Shown in pieces: positions 44,753-53,192 of a DNA stretch of 64,000 nt. This DNA comes from Bradyrhizobium neotropicale. GTDB taxonomy: Bacteria > Pseudomonadota > Alphaproteobacteria > Rhizobiales > Xanthobacteraceae. The notes beneath the pieces are model-generated. The model saw nothing but the letters and a program-made list of their open reading frames with translations. It searched no databases and was not told the origin of the DNA. Position 1 is the stretch's first letter; every line of letters starts with the position of its first letter. A program made the translations under genes and the position numbers. The stretch spans positions 1-64,000 of the forward strand of contig NZ_LSEF01000032.1 in NCBI RefSeq assembly GCF_001641695.1, read 5' to 3'.

Positions 44753-44768
44753 TGGCACGAAAAATGCT
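44753..44768 (+). promoter_or_regulatory. Sigma-54 promoter (weaker -12) before alcohol dehydrogenase
   Basis: TGGCACG at -24, four bases, then ATGCT where TTGCA is ideal; the gene starts 54 bases downstream. An inverted repeat TTGCGCTGCAA lies just upstream at 44730-44740, like the motifs found ahead of the other two sigma-54 promoters but much closer. Confidence 0.55.
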
Positions 44769-44821
44769 GAGGCGCCTCGGCGATGGCGAGCGCGAAGTTC
44801 GCTGGGCAGACGGAGGACAAC

Positions 44822-45874
44822 ATGAGAGCCCAAGTATTGAGAGCGTATGACGAAAAGCTGTCCAACGACCAGTGGGTCAGCGAGGAAAAAGTGCCGGATC
44901 CCAAGCTGACAAAATCGACGGACGTCATCGTCCGTATCGGCGGCGCGGGCGTATGCAGGACCGATCTTCATATCATCGAAGGCGTCTGGAAGCCGCATAT
45001 GGATCCCACCGGCGATAAACTGCTACCCATCATCATGGGACACGAAAATGCGGGCTGGATCGAAGAGGTCGGCAAGGAAGTTGACGGCCTTAAGAAAGGT
45101 GACCCGGTCATCGTTCATCCGAAGATCACCGGCGGCACGTGTCTCGCCTGTCGCCGTGGCTTCGACATGCACGGTCCCGGCACGTTTCCCGGTCTCGATT
45201 GCAACGGCGGCTACGCAGAATTCCTTTGCACCTCGGAACGCAATATCGTGCCGCTGCCGCGGACGCTTGCTCCGAAGGATGTGGCGCCCTACGCGGATGC
45301 GGGCCTTACGGCCTATCGCGCAATCAAGAAGGCCACGCGTCACCTTCTGCCAGGCGAATCCTGCGTCGTTATAGGAGCGGGTGGGTTGGGCCACATCGGA
45401 ATCCAGTGTCTCAAGGCGATGTGTGCGGCCGACGTTATCGTGGTCGACAAGTCCGAAGCGTCGCTGAAATTGGCCGAAAAATCCGGCGCCGATCATCTGG
45501 TGAAAGCTGACGGCAACGAAGTGGCAGCAGTGCTGGCTCTGACTGCCGGAAACGGCGCCGAAGCGGTGATCGATTTCGTCGGCGAGAAGGGCACGACATC
45601 CAAGGGCCTGGCGATGACCCGTCCGATGGGCAGCTATTACGTGGTTGGCTATGGTGAGGACATCCGTGTTCCGACCGTCGACATGGTGATTACCGAGAAA
45701 AACATCATCGGAAATCTGGTGGGCACATGGGCCGAGCTAATGGAATTGATGGCACTCGCGGATCGGGGCTTGGTTGAACTCGCGACCGCCGAATATCGCC
45801 TGGCGGATGCGAACAAGGCGTTGCACGATCTCAACGCCGGCAAGATTCATGGACGTGCTGTTTTAATTCCTTGA
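44822..45874 (+). CDS. NAD(P)-dependent alcohol dehydrogenase of the alkane module
   Basis: 350 residues, MDR superfamily, with catalytic zinc ligands in AGVCRTDLHIIEG and MGHENAGWIEEVG and the NAD motif VIGAGGLGHIGIQCLKAM. GACGGAGGAC gives the ribosome site. Such dehydrogenases accompany propane 2-monooxygenase clusters and oxidise 2-propanol to acetone. Odd: the structural zinc region reads GGTCLACRRGFDMHG, with only two of the usual four ligands. A strong hairpin follows the stop. Confidence 0.88.
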   Translation: MRAQVLRAYDEKLSNDQWVSEEKVPDPKLTKSTDVIVRIGGAGVCRTDLHIIEGVWKPHMDPTGDKLLPIIMGHENAGWIEEVGKEVDGLKKGDPVIVHPKITGGTCLACRRGFDMHGPGTFPGLDCNGGYAEFLCTSERNIVPLPRTLAPKDVAPYADAGLTAYRAIKKATRHLLPGESCVVIGAGGLGHIGIQCLKAMCAADVIVVDKSEASLKLAEKSGADHLVKADGNEVAAVLALTAGNGAEAVIDFVGEKGTTSKGLAMTRPMGSYYVVGYGEDIRVPTVDMVITEKNIIGNLVGTWAELMELMALADRGLVELATAEYRLADANKALHDLNAGKIHGRAVLIP

Positions 45875-45885
45875 TTCAGAACCAC

Positions 45886-45926
45886 GTCATCCATCGCGAG
45901 AATGCACTCCTCGCGATGGATTTGAC
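45886..45926 (+). terminator. Hairpin after alcohol dehydrogenase
   Basis: ATCCATCGCGAG (45889-45900) and CTCGCGATGGAT (45910-45921) are perfect 12-base arms with a 9-base loop, extended by GTC/GAC across a bulge. It lies 14 bases after the stop codon. The T-run is short, so pausing or RNA protection are possible alternatives. Confidence 0.65.
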
Positions 45927-45966
45927 GTCCCTCCGTCTGTCCGGGCATCCGTGCAGACTGCTGATG

Positions 45967-46043
45967 TTGCGGCGCAAACGCTGCGGGACTGGACGAATAC
46001 TCGCACGGGTCGCACAGAGTCTCATTTTGCGTCGTCGTCGCAA
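45967..46043. promoter_or_regulatory. Enhancer-like sites upstream of sigma-54 promoter 2
   Basis: TTGCGGCGCAA (45967-45977, palindromic around its centre) continues as ACGCTGCGG; a second dyad TTGCG-N7-CGCAA lies at 46027-46043. The same two sites, same spacing, recur at 47234 and 47287. The first site starts 182 bases upstream of the -24 element, typical for binding of a sigma-54 activator. Confidence 0.65.
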
Positions 46044-46148
46044 TTTGCAACGCGACCGGTCTCAGGCCGATATCCGCAATCACCCAGTGTCGTCCGGCTC
46101 TGTCGTCTGCTGCTCAGAAGACGATCTGAACGAGGCTCTCGAACGATT

Positions 46149-46164
46149 TGGCACGGCCGTTGCA
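46149..46164 (+). promoter_or_regulatory. Sigma-54 promoter 2
   Basis: TGGCACGGCCGTTGCA, a perfect match to TGGCACG-N4-TTGCA. The first gene downstream is the small Cys-rich protein gene at 46384. Confidence 0.75.
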
Positions 46165-46383
46165 CACCTCCTGTGCAGGTTCTCGCCGGCGAAGCACACC
46201 GATACGACCAAGAACGAGCCGCTTCGCCCTTAGGCGCACATCAGTGGCAAACTCTTGCGCCTGGCGTCCGTATCCGCCGCGAGACATTGCAAGCGACCGC
46301 CATCGCCGACGCCGCACTTCGCGTGAGGTCGCGGTGCTGTGTGGAGGCTCGGAGAATTCACGCGATATCGACAGGAGGCCAGA

Positions 46384-46569
46384 ATGGGCAAGAGCTCCAA
46401 GAATCCCCACCATGGTTCAGCGAGTTGCTGCGCCGTCTGCGGCGGAAAGTTTGGGCTTATTCGCTACTACTGCTGGCGAACGGCGCTTTGCTCGAGGACG
46501 TGCGTCGACCGGTTCAGAGTGCGCAGGGAGGACGATCATAGATGGCTCCGCTGGTTGCGAGCCGCTTAG
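46384..46569 (+). CDS. Small Cys-rich putative zinc-binding protein 1
   Basis: 61 residues with an AGGAGG ribosome site 5 bases before the ATG. Cysteines in CCAVCGGKFG and CWRTALCSRTC form two CxxC/CxxxC-like pairs, as in a small zinc ribbon. The rest is basic (RRED DHRWLRWL). It lies between two sigma-54 promoters of the alkane module. No function can be assigned; a folding or regulatory helper is a guess. Confidence 0.6.
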   Translation: MGKSSKNPHHGSASCCAVCGGKFGLIRYYCWRTALCSRTCVDRFRVRREDDHRWLRWLRAA

Positions 46570-46622
46570 GTGTTCAACGACGACATGGTGGCATTGTAAT
46601 GCTTCGCATTGGGAGGCGCCAC

Positions 46623-46829
46623 GTGAGGTTTATTCTGGTGAACGGCAGGACCCCATGTCCGAGGACATTCTGCATGCTTTGCTGTGAGCCAATTCACGCA
46701 AGCTATCTGAGAGAATTCAGTACCGGACTGCCCTTTTGCGATCATGATTGTTACGCCCTCTATTCCGGTCGCTGGATGTCGAGAGTTGGGCAATCAAAGC
46801 CCTCAGCTGGCGTGGAAGACTATCGCTAG
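46623..46829 (+). CDS. Small Cys-rich putative zinc-binding protein 2
   Basis: About 68 residues from a GTG at 46623 (GGGAGG 6 bases upstream); an upstream ATG at 46599 is possible. Cysteines in CPRTFCMLCCEPI and FCDHDCY suggest a treble-clef or ribbon zinc site. It follows the other Cys-rich gene by 53 bases and probably shares its sigma-54 transcript. Function unknown. Confidence 0.6.
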   Translation: MRFILVNGRTPCPRTFCMLCCEPIHASYLREFSTGLPFCDHDCYALYSGRWMSRVGQSKPSAGVEDYR

Positions 46830-47233
46830 TGCGAGCGGGCGAACCATGAGCCAACTCGCAACGCGGGCCGCCGGCATGAGCGAAAGAGCGCCGATTGCCA
46901 AGTGCGACGGAGTGATCGCTCCCGGTCTTGCAAGCCCCAGACCATTGGCGCCCGTAGGAGAAGCGTGTCGCGCCGTCGGTTCAAGATCGATAAGATGCAT
47001 CGGGTTAGCAGTTCGAAAAACGCGTCACCTAATATGCAGTCCGCTCGTGATTCAGGGATGCGCCTGGCGTATGCCAGGACTGGTTTCGATCTGCATCTAT
47101 CGCCGACAAGTGCTTGCTGGCCGGCTTAGAGCGGACCTTTAGAAACGCACGCACACACACTCTCTCTCGACGTGCGGCATCGATCAACGGCCAACAAAGT
47201 AATTTCAGTATCCAGGCAAGCGACCGATCGATA

Positions 47234-47310
47234 TTGCGACGCAAACGTTGCGGTGCAAAATCGAGGCCCATCGCGTCGCTGAGATTCTCATTTTGCAATT
47301 CGTGTCGCAA
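47234..47310. promoter_or_regulatory. Enhancer-like sites upstream of sigma-54 promoter 3
   Basis: TTGCGACGCAA (47234-47244) continues as ACGTTGCGG, matching 45967-45986 at 18 of 20 bases. CTCATTTTGC (47287-47296) followed by TCGCAAATTGCA repeats the second site. The first site starts 182 bases before the -24 element at 47416, the same distance as in the other promoter. Confidence 0.68.
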
Positions 47311-47415
47311 ATTGCATCTCAGTCCGTTGCGACCCAAGCCTTGCGACGCCTCTGCCTTCGCTCATTTTCCCACTCACCCAATCAGAAATCACTTGGCTGG
47401 GCCCCCAAGACGCGC

Positions 47416-47431
47416 TGGCACGCCCATTGCA
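47416..47431 (+). promoter_or_regulatory. Sigma-54 promoter 3, monooxygenase operon
   Basis: TGGCACGCCCATTGCA, a perfect TGGCACG-N4-TTGCA. It lies 321 bases upstream of the large hydroxylase subunit gene, leaving a long leader. Confidence 0.8.
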
Positions 47432-47751
47432 AAGCTCCTGGACACAACAACGCCGACTGCTCCGTCTGGGGCGAGCCGCGAAAAGAACGAGGGAAGGGGA
47501 TGCTCAGCTGAAGGCGCGCTTCATGCGGGATGGAACAATTGCGATCGGGGGCCGCTGGGTCCGAAGATCGTCCCTGATCATCCCCGGAGTGCTCCGCAGT
47601 CATCCTAGACCCTTGCCGATATCAAACGTCCGGTCGCGCGAGCGACCGCGAGGTGGCCCGTAACGCACGGGTAAGCACTGCCCGGCCCGTCGAGGTCCTG
47701 GGCAGGCGGAATATCGAAGTGGTCTCTGACCCGATCAGGAGGATAGACTAG

Positions 47752-49422
47752 ATGTCTGGAACGTTAACGCTCAACAAGATCACCGCCCAGCGCGGCATTT
47801 CCGTCGGTGAGGCTGCAAAGAAGATTGCAGACCTCGGGTGGAATCCTTCCTACGTCCAGGAAGCGATGACCTTCCCCACGGACTACAAAATCGCGAAGGC
47901 GCCGAAGGATCCGATGAAGCAGGTCCTTCGCTCTTACTTCCCGATGCAGGAAGAAAAGGACAACCGCGTCTATGGCGCGCTCGATGCTGCCCTGCGCGGC
48001 GACATGTTCCGCAACGTCGAGCCGCGATGGGTCGAGTGGATGAAGCTGTTCCTCGCGATCATTCCGTTCCCCGAAATCTCCGCTGCGCGGTCCATGGCCA
48101 TGGTCGGACGCCTTGCGCCCGGCGAAGATCTCCGCACTGGCTTCACCATGCAGATGGTCGACGAGTTTCGTCACTCGACGATCCAGATGAACCTGAAGAA
48201 ATGGTACATGGAGAATTACATCGATCCGGCCGGGTTCGACATCACCGAAGAGGCGTTCGGCAAGTGCTACGCCACCACTATCGGCCGTCAGTTCGGTGAA
48301 GGCTTCATCACCGGTGACGCGATCACGTCAGCAAACGTTTACCTGACCGTGGTTGCCGAGACCGCGTTCACCAATACGCTGTTCGTCGCGATGCCGTCGG
48401 AAGCCGCCCGCAACGGCGACTATGCGCTGCCAACCGTCTTCCTCTCGGTTCAGTCGGACGAGAGCCGCCATATCGGCAACGGCCACTCGATGCTGATGTC
48501 GATGCTGAAGGAGCCGGAGAACCATCTGCTGCTCGAGCGCGACATGCGGTATGCATTCTGGCAGAACCACGCCATTGTCGACGCGGCGATCGGGACGTTC
48601 ATCGAATACGGTACCACCAACCGCGACAAGAACAAGGAATCCTACGCGGAGATGTGGCACCGCTGGATCTTCGAGGATTACTATCGGACCTACATGCTGC
48701 CGCTCGAGAAGTACGGCATCAAGATCCATCATGACGACGTTCAGACCGCCTGGAAACGGCTGACCGAGAAGCACTACGTCCACAAGGTCGCGCAGTTCTT
48801 TGCGGTCGGCTGGTCGGCGAACTTCTGGCGCATCGAGGCCCAGACCGACAAGGACTTCGAGTGGTTCGAGCACAAGTACCCGGGCTGGTATGCTCAGTTC
48901 GGCGAGTTCTGGAAGTGGTACGAGAAGCTATCGCATCGCGGCCAGACCAACATCCTCTTCAACAGCGATGTCGGCTATGTCTATCCGCATCGTTGCTGGT
49001 CGTGCCTGGTGCCTTGCCTGATCCGAGAGGATATCGTCACTGACGAGATCGATGGCAAGCTCTACACGTTCGCCCATGAGATCGATCGCTGGACGGCGGT
49101 TGAAGCTTTCGCCGGCGAATATCAGGGTCGTCCGACCCCAGCGATGGGGCGGTTCAGCGGCCGTCGCGAGTGGGAAAGCGTCTATCACAATGTGGATATC
49201 GCCGACGCCATCAAGGATCTGGGCTTCGTGCGTACGGACGGCAAGACCCTGGTCGCCCAGCCGCACCTGCGCTTCGACGAGAAGGAAATGTGGACGCTCG
49301 ACGATGTCCGCGGCCACATCCTCAAGAGCCCGCTGCTCACCCTACGGGAGATGAGCCCAGCCGACCGAGAGGCGCATCTCGCTGACTATCGCAAGGGATT
49401 CACCATCAATCCCTGCAACTAA
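47752..49422 (+). CDS. prmA: Propane 2-monooxygenase, hydroxylase large subunit
   Basis: 556 residues, close to known PrmA/MimA proteins. A soluble diiron monooxygenase alpha subunit: the second-helix ligands E138-x2-H141 (VDEFRHST) and the fourth-helix E237-x2-H240 (SDESRHIG) are intact. It hydroxylates propane (and related small substrates) at the secondary carbon using O2. Gene order alpha-reductase-beta-coupling is that of the propane 2-monooxygenase group, not methane or toluene monooxygenases. AGGAGG precedes the ATG by 9 bases. A perfect 10-bp hairpin follows the stop. Confidence 0.93.
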   Translation: MSGTLTLNKITAQRGISVGEAAKKIADLGWNPSYVQEAMTFPTDYKIAKAPKDPMKQVLRSYFPMQEEKDNRVYGALDAALRGDMFRNVEPRWVEWMKLFLAIIPFPEISAARSMAMVGRLAPGEDLRTGFTMQMVDEFRHSTIQMNLKKWYMENYIDPAGFDITEEAFGKCYATTIGRQFGEGFITGDAITSANVYLTVVAETAFTNTLFVAMPSEAARNGDYALPTVFLSVQSDESRHIGNGHSMLMSMLKEPENHLLLERDMRYAFWQNHAIVDAAIGTFIEYGTTNRDKNKESYAEMWHRWIFEDYYRTYMLPLEKYGIKIHHDDVQTAWKRLTEKHYVHKVAQFFAVGWSANFWRIEAQTDKDFEWFEHKYPGWYAQFGEFWKWYEKLSHRGQTNILFNSDVGYVYPHRCWSCLVPCLIREDIVTDEIDGKLYTFAHEIDRWTAVEAFAGEYQGRPTPAMGRFSGRREWESVYHNVDIADAIKDLGFVRTDGKTLVAQPHLRFDEKEMWTLDDVRGHILKSPLLTLREMSPADREAHLADYRKGFTINPCN

Positions 49423-49429
49423 GCGAAGC

Positions 49430-49459
49430 GGAAGGAGCCGGCTCTGGCTGGCTCCTTCC
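49430..49459 (+). other. Intra-operon hairpin between prmA and prmB
   Basis: GGAAGGAGCC (49430-49439) and GGCTCCTTCC (49450-49459), a perfect 10-bp stem with a 10-base loop, 7 bases after the prmA stop and with no T-tail. Likely an mRNA-stability or attenuation element that lets more prmA than reductase be made. Confidence 0.65.
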
Positions 49460-49504
49460 CGCCACACTGACCAAATCTGCAAGCCTTGGTTTGAGGAGGC
49501 CCCT

Positions 49505-50545
49505 ATGGGCGCGCCCGCTAATGTCGTTCGCCTGCAACCGGTAGGCATAGAATTCGAGGTCGAGGAGAACGAAACCGTTCTCGACGCCGCGTTCCGCCAG
49601 GGCATCGCGCTGCCGCACGGTTGCAAGGAGGGACAATGCTCGGCGTGCAAATGCGTGCTCACCGGCGGTGATGTAGAGCTGAAGAAATACTCAACCTTTG
49701 CCCTCAACGAAATGGAGCGTGGTCAGGATTACATCCTGCTGTGCCGAACCTTGGCCTACTCGGATCTTGAGGTGGAGCTCCTCAACTACGACGAGGAGGT
49801 GCTCTCGAAGTCGATCCCGGTCAAGGACTTCACCGGCACAGTGACGAGCATCTCCGCGCTGACCCATGACATTCGGCGGCTCGAAATCTCGCTGGAGCAA
49901 CCTCTGAAGTTCTGGGCGGGTCAATATGTCGACATCACGCTCTCGGGGGCAGAGACGATTACGCGCTCGTTTTCCATGGCAAATTCGCCGGGCGAAAGCC
50001 AAAAACTCGCATTCATCATCAAGAAGTACCCGAACGGACGCTTCTCCTCCCGGCTCGACGGAGACCTCGCCGTCGGAACCAAGGTCGGGATCAAGGGACC
50101 TTACGGCACCTGCTTCAGACGAGAAAACAAAACCGGAGCCATGATCCTGGTTGGCGGCGGCTCGGGAATGTCGCCGCTGTGGTCGATCCTGCACGATCAC
50201 CTCAACTCCGGCGAAGTGCGTCCCGTACATTTCTTCTACGGGGCTCGCACGCAAAACGACCTGTTTTATCTCGATCGCTTCGCCAGACTGTCCGAGAAGC
50301 ATCCTGAGTTCAAGTTCGTGCCGGTACTTTCTCATTCGGCCGACGACGCGACTTGGCACGGCGAAAAAGGTTTCGTGCACGAGGCGGTCGGAGCACACCT
50401 GCGCAGCTCGGGCTATGGCGAAGACGTCGACGTTTATGCCTGCGGGCCATCGCCGATGATCGAAGCACTGACACCAGTTTTGCAGATGAATGATGTCGAA
50501 TCGGACCGCGTCTTCTTCGACAAGTTCACACCGGCCACCAACTGA
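49505..50545 (+). CDS. prmB: Propane 2-monooxygenase reductase
   Basis: 346 residues. N-terminal plant-type [2Fe-2S] domain with C40, C45, C48 and C80; then an FAD domain (TRSFSMANSPGE) and NAD domain (ILVGGGSGMSPLWSIL, VYACGPSPMIEAL). It passes electrons from NADH to the diiron hydroxylase. The position between the two hydroxylase subunits is characteristic for this operon type. Confidence 0.93.
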   Translation: MGAPANVVRLQPVGIEFEVEENETVLDAAFRQGIALPHGCKEGQCSACKCVLTGGDVELKKYSTFALNEMERGQDYILLCRTLAYSDLEVELLNYDEEVLSKSIPVKDFTGTVTSISALTHDIRRLEISLEQPLKFWAGQYVDITLSGAETITRSFSMANSPGESQKLAFIIKKYPNGRFSSRLDGDLAVGTKVGIKGPYGTCFRRENKTGAMILVGGGSGMSPLWSILHDHLNSGEVRPVHFFYGARTQNDLFYLDRFARLSEKHPEFKFVPVLSHSADDATWHGEKGFVHEAVGAHLRSSGYGEDVDVYACGPSPMIEALTPVLQMNDVESDRVFFDKFTPATN

Positions 50546-50601
50546 GACGTTCTGCGTGTCGACCTAGCGAATGCAAAGCCACCAATGGGAGGAGAGAGAC
50601 T

Positions 50602-51672
50602 ATGACTGCCGTTCCAAGTGTTTCAGTCGGATCCGGCGCAGCCGGCGCTGCAATATTTCCTGACTCGGACAGCCGCAAGTACCGCTATTTCGAGCCACGC
50701 AGCAAGCGGGCCACGCACTACGAGGACGTGACCGTTGACGTGCAGCCCGATCCGGAGCGCTATCTGCTGCAGGACTGGATCATCTCTTTCCCGAACGGGA
50801 AGGGCGCCTATACCAAGGACAACACGGCGGCGCTGAGCTCGAACTGGCATGCCTTCCGTGCTCCGGACCAGGAATGGGAGCGCACGCATTACCAGCGACA
50901 GTCCAAGATCGAGGCGATGGTTCAGGCGGTGATCGCCAACGGCCGCAAGTCCGGCGCGCCGAAGTCGTTCGACAAGGCGTGGATCAAGATCCTGCAGAAT
51001 CATCTTGGTGCGTGGAAACACGTCGAGTTCGGGCTCGGCACTTCGCTGATGCAGGCTCAGCGCTACGGCTACACCCAGATGATCAACAACGCGACGCTGA
51101 CCAATTCGTCCTACAAGCTCCGCCTCGCCCAGGATATCACGCTCTATTTGGCCGAGATCGGAATGGATATTCCGGGCTTCGACGACGCAGCCGGCAAGCA
51201 CACCTGGCTCGAGGACAAGGGTTGGCAGGGCACCCGGGAAGCGATCGAGTCGATCATGGGCTCGGCCGATTACCTCGAGCAGTACTTTGCCACCAACATC
51301 GTGTTCGAGCCGCTCGTCGGCGAGCTGTTCCGCAGCGGCTTCCTCATGCAGGCGGCCTCGTCGAATGGCGACTTCATCACGCCGCCTGTCATCTCGGCGG
51401 CGGAGGCCGACTATGAGCGCAATCTCGCGAATACGATCGACCTGATGCATCTGCTGGTCACCGACAATCAGCACGCAGCTCACAACAAGAAGCTGTTCCA
51501 GGGCTGGGTGAACAAGCATGTGGCGCTCGCGAACAAGGCGGCAGCAGGTCTGCAGCCGATCTGGTCGCAGCCGCATTCGAAGCCGGTGCAGTACGCCGAC
51601 GCCCGCGCGCAGTCGGTCGAACGCATCAAGAAGATTCTCGGCGAACTCGGCCTCACCCTTCCCAAGGAGTAA
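50602..51672 (+). CDS. prmC: Propane 2-monooxygenase, hydroxylase small subunit
   Basis: 356 residues, ferritin-like beta subunit without diiron ligands: YRYFEPRSKRATHYEDVTVD at the N-terminus and QAQRYGYTQMINNATLTNSS in the central helices. It forms the alpha2beta2 scaffold with PrmA. GGGAGGAGAG precedes the ATG. Confidence 0.92.
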   Translation: MTAVPSVSVGSGAAGAAIFPDSDSRKYRYFEPRSKRATHYEDVTVDVQPDPERYLLQDWIISFPNGKGAYTKDNTAALSSNWHAFRAPDQEWERTHYQRQSKIEAMVQAVIANGRKSGAPKSFDKAWIKILQNHLGAWKHVEFGLGTSLMQAQRYGYTQMINNATLTNSSYKLRLAQDITLYLAEIGMDIPGFDDAAGKHTWLEDKGWQGTREAIESIMGSADYLEQYFATNIVFEPLVGELFRSGFLMQAASSNGDFITPPVISAAEADYERNLANTIDLMHLLVTDNQHAAHNKKLFQGWVNKHVALANKAAAGLQPIWSQPHSKPVQYADARAQSVERIKKILGELGLTLPKE

Positions 51673-51678
51673 GTTGCA

Positions 51679-52050
51679 ATGTCCGTTGCTTCCAGATCTG
51701 CGACCAACCAGAACATCTTCCAGAAGATGGGAGACCTCCGTTTCGAGCAAACGATTTCGCACCAGTGCGGCGTCACGATGAACGACAGCGTCGAGGCACG
51801 CGCCATCGCCGAATTTATGGGGAAGAAGCCGAACGTGACCGTGACCTATCAGCCGGCCCTGATCCGCATCGACGGAGAGGGCAAGCTGATCTTCAAGATG
51901 GATGAAATCAGCGAGATCCTCGGGAAGGAAATGACGGCCGAGATATTCGAAGTGAATACCTCGACCCACTACGGTCGAATGGTGCGTATCGATGACAATA
52001 CGGTGACGCTGTTCGGCAACATGGACGAAGTCTTCGAATACATCGAGTGA
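51679..52050 (+). CDS. prmD: Propane 2-monooxygenase coupling protein
   Basis: 123 residues of the MmoB/DmpM effector family: FEQTISHQCGVTMNDSVEAR and EISEILGKEMTAEIFEVNTS. It binds the hydroxylase and gates O2 and substrate at the diiron centre. Its ribosome site (AAGGAG) overlaps the end of prmC. Confidence 0.92.
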   Translation: MSVASRSATNQNIFQKMGDLRFEQTISHQCGVTMNDSVEARAIAEFMGKKPNVTVTYQPALIRIDGEGKLIFKMDEISEILGKEMTAEIFEVNTSTHYGRMVRIDDNTVTLFGNMDEVFEYIE

Positions 52051-52075
52051 ACGAAGGCCTCCCTCGTGACTGGGC

Positions 52076-52103
52076 GGAGCCGCTTTTCGAGGATTGCGGC
52101 TCC
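52076..52103 (+). other. Hairpin between prmD and the amidohydrolase gene
   Basis: GGAGCCGC (52076-52083) and GCGGCTCC (52096-52103), an 8-bp perfect stem with a 12-base loop, 26 bases after the prmD stop. A partial terminator or processing site separating structural from accessory genes is likely. Confidence 0.55.
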
Positions 52104-52169
52104 ACCACTTTCCCGCGCCGTCGGTGACGGATTTGTCGAAAAACACGTAGAAAACTTGGAGAGATTGTC

Positions 52170-53192
52170 ATGTTCATAACCCCCACCGGCGAAGAAGTCT
52201 TCGTCATCGATGGTCACACGCACTTCTGGGACGGTAGCCCGGCGAACCAACTCAACATCCATGGCAAGCAGTTCATTGACTGCTTTTACGCCTACCACAC
52301 CTCGCTGAGCCCGTCCGACAAGCTCTGGCCGAAGGAGCAGTTCGAAAAATACAGCGCCGAGCAGATGTATCGCGATCTGTTCGTCGATGGCCCGGACGAC
52401 ATGGCCATCGTGCAGTCGACCTACCTGACGGAATTCTACAAGAACGGCTTCAACACCATCGACCGCAACGCCGAGATGGCGAAGAAGTACAAGGATCGCT
52501 TCATCGTCAATGGCGCGTTCGATCCGCGCGATGGCGAGCGGGCGCTTGAATACATTCACTACATGAAGGAGACGTTCGGTATCAAGGGCGTCAAGCTCTA
52601 TACGGCGGAGTGGAAGGGCGACTCGCGCGGCTGGAAGCTCACCGACCCCAATGCCTATCGGTGCTTCGAACTTTGCGAGAAGCTTGGTATCAAGAACATT
52701 CACGTCCACAAGGGGCCGACGATCATCCCGCTGGACAAGGATGCGTTCGACGTTCACGACGTGGATCACGCGGCGACCGACTTCCAGGGCCTCAATTTCA
52801 TCATCGAGCATTGTGGCTTGCCGCGGCTTGACGATTTCTGCTGGATCGCGGTTCAGGAGACCAATGTCTACGGTGGCCTGGCGGTGGCGTTGCCGTTCAT
52901 CCATGGCCGCCCGCGCTATTTCGCCGAAGTGATCAGCGAACTGCTGTTCTGGGTCGGCGAAGACAAGCTTCTGTTCGGCAGCGACTACGCAATCTGGACG
53001 CCCCGCTGGTTGGTCGAAAAGTTCTGGAACTTCGAGCTGCCGGAGGATCTGAAGCAGGAGCACGGCGTCGATCTCACCCCGCAGGCGAAAAAGAAGATCC
53101 TGGGCCTCAACGCCGCGCGCCTCTATGGCGTCGACGTCGAAGCACAGAAGGCGAAGCTTGGGAAAACAGCTCACGCGATCGCGGCGGAGTGA
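52170..53192 (+). CDS. Amidohydrolase of the propane monooxygenase cluster
   Basis: 340 residues, amidohydrolase-2 TIM barrel: metal motif DGHTHFWDG near the N-terminus, FIIEHCGLPRLDDF and the late Asp in LLFGSDYAIWTPRW. Genes of this type stand right after the coupling-protein gene in actinobacterial propane monooxygenase operons too; their role there is unsettled. Its stop overlaps the next gene. Confidence 0.85.
   Translation: MFITPTGEEVFVIDGHTHFWDGSPANQLNIHGKQFIDCFYAYHTSLSPSDKLWPKEQFEKYSAEQMYRDLFVDGPDDMAIVQSTYLTEFYKNGFNTIDRNAEMAKKYKDRFIVNGAFDPRDGERALEYIHYMKETFGIKGVKLYTAEWKGDSRGWKLTDPNAYRCFELCEKLGIKNIHVHKGPTIIPLDKDAFDVHDVDHAATDFQGLNFIIEHCGLPRLDDFCWIAVQETNVYGGLAVALPFIHGRPRYFAEVISELLFWVGEDKLLFGSDYAIWTPRWLVEKFWNFELPEDLKQEHGVDLTPQAKKKILGLNAARLYGVDVEAQKAKLGKTAHAIAAE

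Larger units (their letters stand above)
46830..47751. other. Long regulatory/leader region before the monooxygenase operon
   Basis: No convincing gene in 920 bases. It holds enhancer-like palindromes, the third sigma-54 promoter and about 310 bases of possible 5' leader. A small hairpin CTGGC-GTAT-GCCAG lies near 47069-47082. Confidence 0.5.

Noticed and set aside
45871..46233. Open frame of 120 codons after the alcohol dehydrogenase
   Set aside because: It overlaps a hairpin, enhancer-like sites and a sigma-54 promoter, lacks a ribosome site and has random composition.
47752..52050. Toluene/phenol or methane monooxygenase operon
   Set aside because: Gene order alpha, reductase, beta, coupling protein plus linked amidohydrolase and chaperonin is that of propane 2-monooxygenases; no Rieske ferredoxin or gamma subunit is present.
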